Origin: Vreelandella nigrificans
GTDB lineage: Bacteria; Pseudomonadota; Gammaproteobacteria; Pseudomonadales; Halomonadaceae
Assembly: GCF_002374315.1 (NCBI RefSeq)
Contig: NZ_NWUX01000005.1
Coordinates: 1-64,000, forward strand
Length of the DNA stretch: 64,000 nucleotides
Direction of reading: 5' to 3'
Positions 60,205 through 64,000 of the stretch are shown in pieces (positions within the stretch are counted from its first letter, which is position 1; the number at the start of each line of letters is the position of its first letter). The position numbers were made by a program, and so were the translations under genes. The notes under the pieces were generated by a model. The model was not told where the DNA came from. It saw nothing but the letters and a program-made list of their open reading frames with translations, and did not search any database.

Positions 60205-60597
60205 TCAGCTTGAAGTGATTACTAAAGGTGGAGCTCGTGGATAAAAAAGCGCAAACAAACGATGGGTTTGTGTTGCGGGTTCTGCGCTTTGAGGAGAGAG
60301 GCTCTCACCAGGCAGATAGACAGCCCCTTGGGGCATACCTGCCAATGCCGCTCCCAACGTGCAGGCTGACTGGCACAGCAGATTATTCAGCTCGCTGGCA
60401 CTTGTTGCCTCCGAAGAGGTGTTTTGTAAACCATGGGGGTCACACAGAACAAACAGTGGTGACGTACTACCATCGCCGAGTACCGCCGCCTGGGCATAAG
60501 ACCCCAGGAGGACATGCAGCATAAGGACGTATGAGACAAGAATGGCCACAATGCCACTCTTATTTCGGTCACTTAAAAAGCGCTGCATATTCGTCAT
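60205..60597 (-). CDS. DUF2946-like small protein, copper operon
   Basis: A 130-residue protein with an N-terminal hydrophobic segment (about 14-36) and two conserved-looking Cys regions (FVLCDPHG and LLCQSACTLG), as in DUF2946 proteins found with copper genes. It precedes the PCuAC gene by 57 bp on the same strand. Precise role unknown; periplasmic metal handling is likely. Confidence 0.68.
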   Translation of the reverse strand: MTNMQRFLSDRNKSGIVAILVSYVLMLHVLLGSYAQAAVLGDGSTSPLFVLCDPHGLQNTSSEATSASELNNLLCQSACTLGAALAGMPQGAVYLPGESLSPQSAEPATQTHRLFALFYPRAPPLVITSS

Positions 60598-60807
60598 TGT
60601 TAAGTAGCTACCCTTGCCTACGTTTTATTTTTAAAATGATGGCTGATCAGCAATATAGCCGAATGATCACTTAAATACAGGCTCTTAACGCATTACAACT
60701 TGATAAAACGCCTAACCAGCACACTACGGGAGCTGGCTTCTGTTTGAGTATTTTGTTTATCGTAAATATCGTGCAGTGATCATAGCCCAGAAATCATAGT
60801 CCAGAAA

Positions 60808-61437
60808 TCATAGCTCAGACTTAGGCAAGCAGTTGTCTTTTAGCATGGCAAGCGCGCCTATGATGAGCGCATGCATGCCCTGAATTAACTCAGCCTCCAT
60901 TTCAGCTTCTTCCTCCTCTCGGGCGGCATCCACAACAGGCTCTTGGCCTGCCACCGAATATACCGTGTCGGCCACAGCGATACAGTGGAATGCCACCGTC
61001 GCAAGTAGCCAACGTGCCTGCTCCTTTGAAATCCCATAGACAAGCGCGAGGTGGCTTTGATGCTCATCGATTTTAGCGATCATCGGCTGGGTTGCCGCTA
61101 GCCGACGTATCACGTACGGCGTTAACCCAGGGTGCGCTTTGACAAACTCACGTATCGACGTTGTGAACGTGAACAGATACTCCTTCAGCCCGCCCGGCTC
61201 GTCGCCGTAAGCGCGTGGAATTTTCCAACGGCTGAATATCTCCTCGGCGACTAGGCACTTAAGTGCCTCCAGGCTGGCGACATGCTTATAGAGCGCCATA
61301 TGGCTGACGCCCAGAGCGGCGGCAACACCCACAAAAGTGATGTTAGGTAAGCCGATTTCGATACCCGCGTCAGCGATCCGCTCAAGCGTGATAGTAGGGG
61401 GTCGCCCACGTGCTTTAGGCCGTTGTGGCGCTTTCAT
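60808..61437 (-). CDS. TetR-family transcriptional regulator
   Basis: A 209-residue repressor. HTH at about residues 18-62 (ERIADAGIEIGLPNITFVGVAAALGVSHMALYKHV crosses it), followed by a helical ligand domain with an acidic stretch (AAREEEEAEMEAEL). AAGGAG lies 10 bases before ATG 61437 and is part of a 25-bp tandem duplication. Divergent from the ABC pair; the 30-bp repeats between them are its probable operator. Confidence 0.9.
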   Translation of the reverse strand: MKAPQRPKARGRPPTITLERIADAGIEIGLPNITFVGVAAALGVSHMALYKHVASLEALKCLVAEEIFSRWKIPRAYGDEPGGLKEYLFTFTTSIREFVKAHPGLTPYVIRRLAATQPMIAKIDEHQSHLALVYGISKEQARWLLATVAFHCIAVADTVYSVAGQEPVVDAAREEEEAEMEAELIQGMHALIIGALAMLKDNCLPKSEL

Positions 61438-61484
61438 ATCTACTCCTTGAACAACCTTCCATAGCTACTCCTTGAACAACAGCA
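61435..61484 (-). repeat. Tandem 25-bp duplication of the tetR ribosome site and start codon
   Basis: CTACTCCTTGAACAAC is at 61440-61455 and again at 61465-61480 in 25-bp units (61435-61459, 61460-61484). On the minus strand each unit reads AAGGAG, a short spacer and ATG. The upstream ATG (61462) is out of frame with tetR and opens a 15-codon frame ending in TAA at 61415, inside the tetR gene. Confidence 0.75.
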
Positions 61485-61526
61485 TTCTCCCCATGAAGCC
61501 ATTTGCTCTCTCCTATCGTCAATTAG

Positions 61527-61616
61527 ATTAGTTTAGCAGCATGAAACAAATATTGAATTAGTTTATTGCCATGCAACTAATTTTCGATTAATTTACACAA
61601 ATGCAACTAATTATCG
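61527..61616. promoter_or_regulatory. Three tandem 30-bp repeats, probable TetR operator array
   Basis: Units at 61527-61556, 61557-61586 and 61587-61616, each starting ATTAGTTTA or ATTAATTTA and continuing with a CATG-like or AATG centre and AACTAAT (first unit AACAAAT). Each unit is an interrupted palindrome TTAGTT...AACTAA. Position between tetR and the divergent ABC genes fits a repressor-controlled promoter of both. Confidence 0.75.
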
Positions 61617-61723
61617 TTCTGGTTCGCTCGGGAGCCCTATGACTGATCTGTCGTGTGCCTTTGAAGACAGCAATGCGATGAAAGCCAATCCAATACTTTT
61701 GAATTGCTGAGTGCTGCCTTTTC

Positions 61724-63523
61724 ATGAGTACTAATACACCTTTGACCCAATCCAAGAACCCTATCCGTCAGGTACTAGGCCCTATACGGGGACGGCTAAT
61801 CATCGCCGCGCTACTGGCTAGCCTTGGCACGATGCTGACACTGGTACCACTGGCAGGCATCGCCCATATCGCCAACATTCTGTTTGCTAACGCAGACACC
61901 ACAAAGCTGACGATAGGACATATAGAGACCGAAATCTGGTGGACAGTCATTGCCAGTGTGGTGTGCGTCTTCGTCGGTATGGCGTTGATGCTCGCTGGCG
62001 AACTAACGGCACACTTGGCTGATAACCGTATGACTCATTATCTGCGTTTGGCAGTCATACAACGATTAGCTCAGGTGCCGCTAGGCTGGTTTACCAGCCG
62101 AGCATCAGGCGAAGTGAAGCAGGCGATGCAAGATGATATTGCCACCCTACACAGCCTGGCGGCGCACTTCTACACTGCGGTGGGGAGAGCTTCGGGGGCA
62201 CTGCTGGTTTCGGTGATTTACCTTTTCGCGCTGGATTGGCGGATGGCAATTATCGCGCTACTGCCGTTACCTGGATTCTTGCTGTTCCTACGCCGAGCCA
62301 TGCAATCCAGTGACGTAAACATGCATGAATTCGTTACTCGGCTGGAACGCATTAATAGCACAACCACTGAGTTTGTCAGCGGCATCCCGGTGGTCAAGGC
62401 ATTCGGTGTTAACGGCCAAGCACATAGCAACTACCAAAAGGCAGTCGATGACTTTGCCCAAGCTTTTGACCGTTTTACCCGTCCTCTAGTGGCATTGATG
62501 GCCCATGCCCATGCGATGGTGACACCGGTAACGGTGCTGGGTCTGGCGCTGGCTGTTGGCACACTGTTCATAGCCATAGGCTGGATGACGCCAGTTGAAA
62601 TACTGCCGTTTGTTCTAGTGGCGCCAGGCATCTGCGCTCCGTTACTACTATTGCATACATTACTACACGATTTGGGCAGTGCTGCTGGCGCAGCCCAGCG
62701 GGTACTAGCGCTGCTGGAAACACCCATACTGGAGCAACCCAACCATAACCAGCAGCAGCTTCCCTCAGGTCATGAGATCCGTTTCGAGAGTGTGAGCTAC
62801 GCCTATAGTGACTCGCACAGGGCGCTATCGAACATCAACTTCACCCTTAAACCTGGGACGGTCACAGCCATCGTTGGGCCATCAGGTGCGGGAAAATCAA
62901 CCTTGGCTAAGCTGCTACTGCGCTTTTTTGATCCTACACAAGGATGCATCACGCTGGGCGGAGTAGATCTACGCCACCTTGAGACGTCGGCACTCTATCG
63001 GCACATTGGCTTTGTACTACAGGAAGTTCGCCTGATCCACGCCAGTATCCGCGACAACATTGCATTGGGCCGCCCTTCGGCTAGCCAGCAAGAGATTGAA
63101 GATGCGGCACGCGCTGCGAACATTCACGAACGTATTCTAGCCCTGCCACACGGTTATAGCTCGGTGGTTGGTGAAGACGTACAGCTTTCTGGCGGTGAGC
63201 AACAACGTGTGAGTATTGCACGCGCCATATTGCTTGATCCCCCCGTACTCGTTCTCGATGAAGCCACAGCGGCTACAGATGCTGGCAACGAAGTAGCCAT
63301 TCAGGAGGCTCTGTCACGTTTCACACAGGGCCGTACGCTGCTGGTCATCGCCCATCGTCTCGACACGGTAAAGCACGCCGACCAAATCCTGGTGCTCGAT
63401 AACGGCACGATCATCGAACAAGGCTCCCATCAACACTTATTGGCTCAACGAGGTCTGTATACGCGGCTATGGACACTGGGCGACTACGCAACAATTACGG
63501 AGCCGAAGGTGCCGTCATGCTAA
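61724..63523 (+). CDS. ABC transporter half-protein 1 (fused permease and ATPase)
   Basis: A 599-residue type IV exporter-fold protein: transmembrane domain about 25-325 with six helices, then an ATPase domain about 350-590. Walker A GPSGAGKST, Q-loop FVLQEVRLI, signature LSGGEQQR, Walker B VLVLDEATAATD, and H-loop IAHRLDT. GWFTSRASGEVKQAMQDD is typical of the YbtP/IrtA-like siderophore-uptake group with exporter fold, but drug export is also possible. Partner half-protein overlaps it by 7 bp. No clear ribosome site before ATG 61724 (TGCTGCC). Confidence 0.91.
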   Translation: MSTNTPLTQSKNPIRQVLGPIRGRLIIAALLASLGTMLTLVPLAGIAHIANILFANADTTKLTIGHIETEIWWTVIASVVCVFVGMALMLAGELTAHLADNRMTHYLRLAVIQRLAQVPLGWFTSRASGEVKQAMQDDIATLHSLAAHFYTAVGRASGALLVSVIYLFALDWRMAIIALLPLPGFLLFLRRAMQSSDVNMHEFVTRLERINSTTTEFVSGIPVVKAFGVNGQAHSNYQKAVDDFAQAFDRFTRPLVALMAHAHAMVTPVTVLGLALAVGTLFIAIGWMTPVEILPFVLVAPGICAPLLLLHTLLHDLGSAAGAAQRVLALLETPILEQPNHNQQQLPSGHEIRFESVSYAYSDSHRALSNINFTLKPGTVTAIVGPSGAGKSTLAKLLLRFFDPTQGCITLGGVDLRHLETSALYRHIGFVLQEVRLIHASIRDNIALGRPSASQQEIEDAARAANIHERILALPHGYSSVVGEDVQLSGGEQQRVSIARAILLDPPVLVLDEATAATDAGNEVAIQEALSRFTQGRTLLVIAHRLDTVKHADQILVLDNGTIIEQGSHQHLLAQRGLYTRLWTLGDYATITEPKVPSC

Positions 63524-64000
63524 AGATGTTTATTCAACTACTAGGCAAAGATCTGGCCCTTTTCCGTCGCTACGTATATATGGCCCTCATCTATGGTGTT
63601 CTTTGTGGCCTGACAGTTACCGTACTTGTGCCGATTCTCACCCAATTGCTGAGCGGCAACTTGCCCGCAGCAGTGCCATGGCTCGTCGTACTACTAATTG
63701 GTATCGCCACCTGCTGGGGTTTACGCCGATACGTGGAACAAGCGGGGGTGCGTGTAGGCGTTGCCGTACTTCAGGGCGGGCGCCACCGGCTAGGTGAGCA
63801 TGTGGCGCGTCTGCCCGTGGGCTGGTTTACACCATCGAATACCGCACGGCTTAGCCACGTTGCCACCCAGGGTATGATGGCTGTGGCTCAGCTTCCAGCA
63901 CACGTGTTCACACCAGTTATTACCGGCGTAGTGGCACCGGTGATCATTATTATCGCCTTATTCGTGTTACATGGGCCGCTGGGGCTGACTGCGCTGGTGG
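63517..64000 (+). CDS. ABC transporter half-protein 2, N-terminal part, cut by window end
   Basis: From ATG 63517 the frame stays open to the window end (161 codons). It begins MLKMFIQLLGKDLALFRR and has hydrophobic segments about 20-45, 48-68 and 140-161, followed by the coupling-region block LPVGWFTPSNTARLSHVATQG, which parallels GWFTSRASGEV of half-protein 1. The ATPase domain is outside. It forms a heterodimer with half-protein 1. Confidence 0.88.
   Translation, partial: MLKMFIQLLGKDLALFRRYVYMALIYGVLCGLTVTVLVPILTQLLSGNLPAAVPWLVVLLIGIATCWGLRRYVEQAGVRVGVAVLQGGRHRLGEHVARLPVGWFTPSNTARLSHVATQGMMAVAQLPAHVFTPVITGVVAPVIIIIALFVLHGPLGLTALV

Noticed and set aside
61527..61616. CRISPR array
   Set aside because: The three 30-bp units are directly adjacent without spacers and are internally palindromic; no cas genes nearby. 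They fit operators.

Overview
The window looks like chromosomal DNA of a halophilic gammaproteobacterium, most likely Halomonas or a close relative (an inference). The grounds are the very high density of TRAP carboxylate transporters, a soluble NAD-linked formate dehydrogenase, a complete urease operon, and the general gammaproteobacterial look of the proteins. No ribosomal or other phylogenetic marker is present to settle this.

Layout. (1) 1-2.1 kb: the end of an integron cassette array. An IS110-family element has entered an attC-like site, and two cassettes follow, each closed by an attC-like palindrome. (2) 2.2-30.8 kb: a catabolic block bounded on the left by a 48-nt copy of the 3' end of a tRNA-Arg gene and on the right by the intact tRNA-Arg(CCG) gene. 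This is the geometry of a genomic island, although no integrase is visible. It holds three complete TRAP transporters (DctPQM) with LysR and FadR-type regulators, a ThDP enzyme, a CitE-like lyase, an M20 amidohydrolase, aldehyde dehydrogenases, an RraA-like aldolase, an AroE-like dehydrogenase and two SDRs. It also holds an operon for a 2-oxoacid (or acetoin-like) dehydrogenase complex with a fused E1, E2 and E3. (3) 31-42.6 kb: two more TRAP systems, an orphan TRAP binding protein, a GlcD-like FAD oxidase and LysR and GlxA/AraC-type regulators. (4) 42.6-49.9 kb: a GC-rich molybdenum formate dehydrogenase operon fdsGBA-fdhD-fdsD, with a divergent ModE-like regulator and a clear palindromic operator. 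(5) 49.9-51.7 kb: a chemoreceptor. (6) 52-57.5 kb: ureDABCEFG on the minus strand, preceded by a sigma-54 type promoter and an NtrC-type enhancer site. (7) 57.6-60.6 kb: a PepSY membrane protein and a copper-delivery set (SCO1, PCuAC, DUF2946-like). (8) 60.8-64 kb: a TetR regulator divergent from a pair of ABC exporter-type half-transporters (the second is cut by the window end), with three tandem 30-bp operator-like repeats between them.

How the parts fit together. Six TRAP binding proteins and five membrane pairs show a scavenger of organic acids. Each transporter sits beside its own regulator or catabolic enzymes, so the substrates probably differ. In the 16-30.7 kb block, FCD-type operators of the form TTGTnnnACAA lie before the TRAP operon and between two divergent operons. 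This ties transporter, dehydrogenases and the E1/E2/E3 complex into one probable regulon. None of the substrates can be read from sequence alone.
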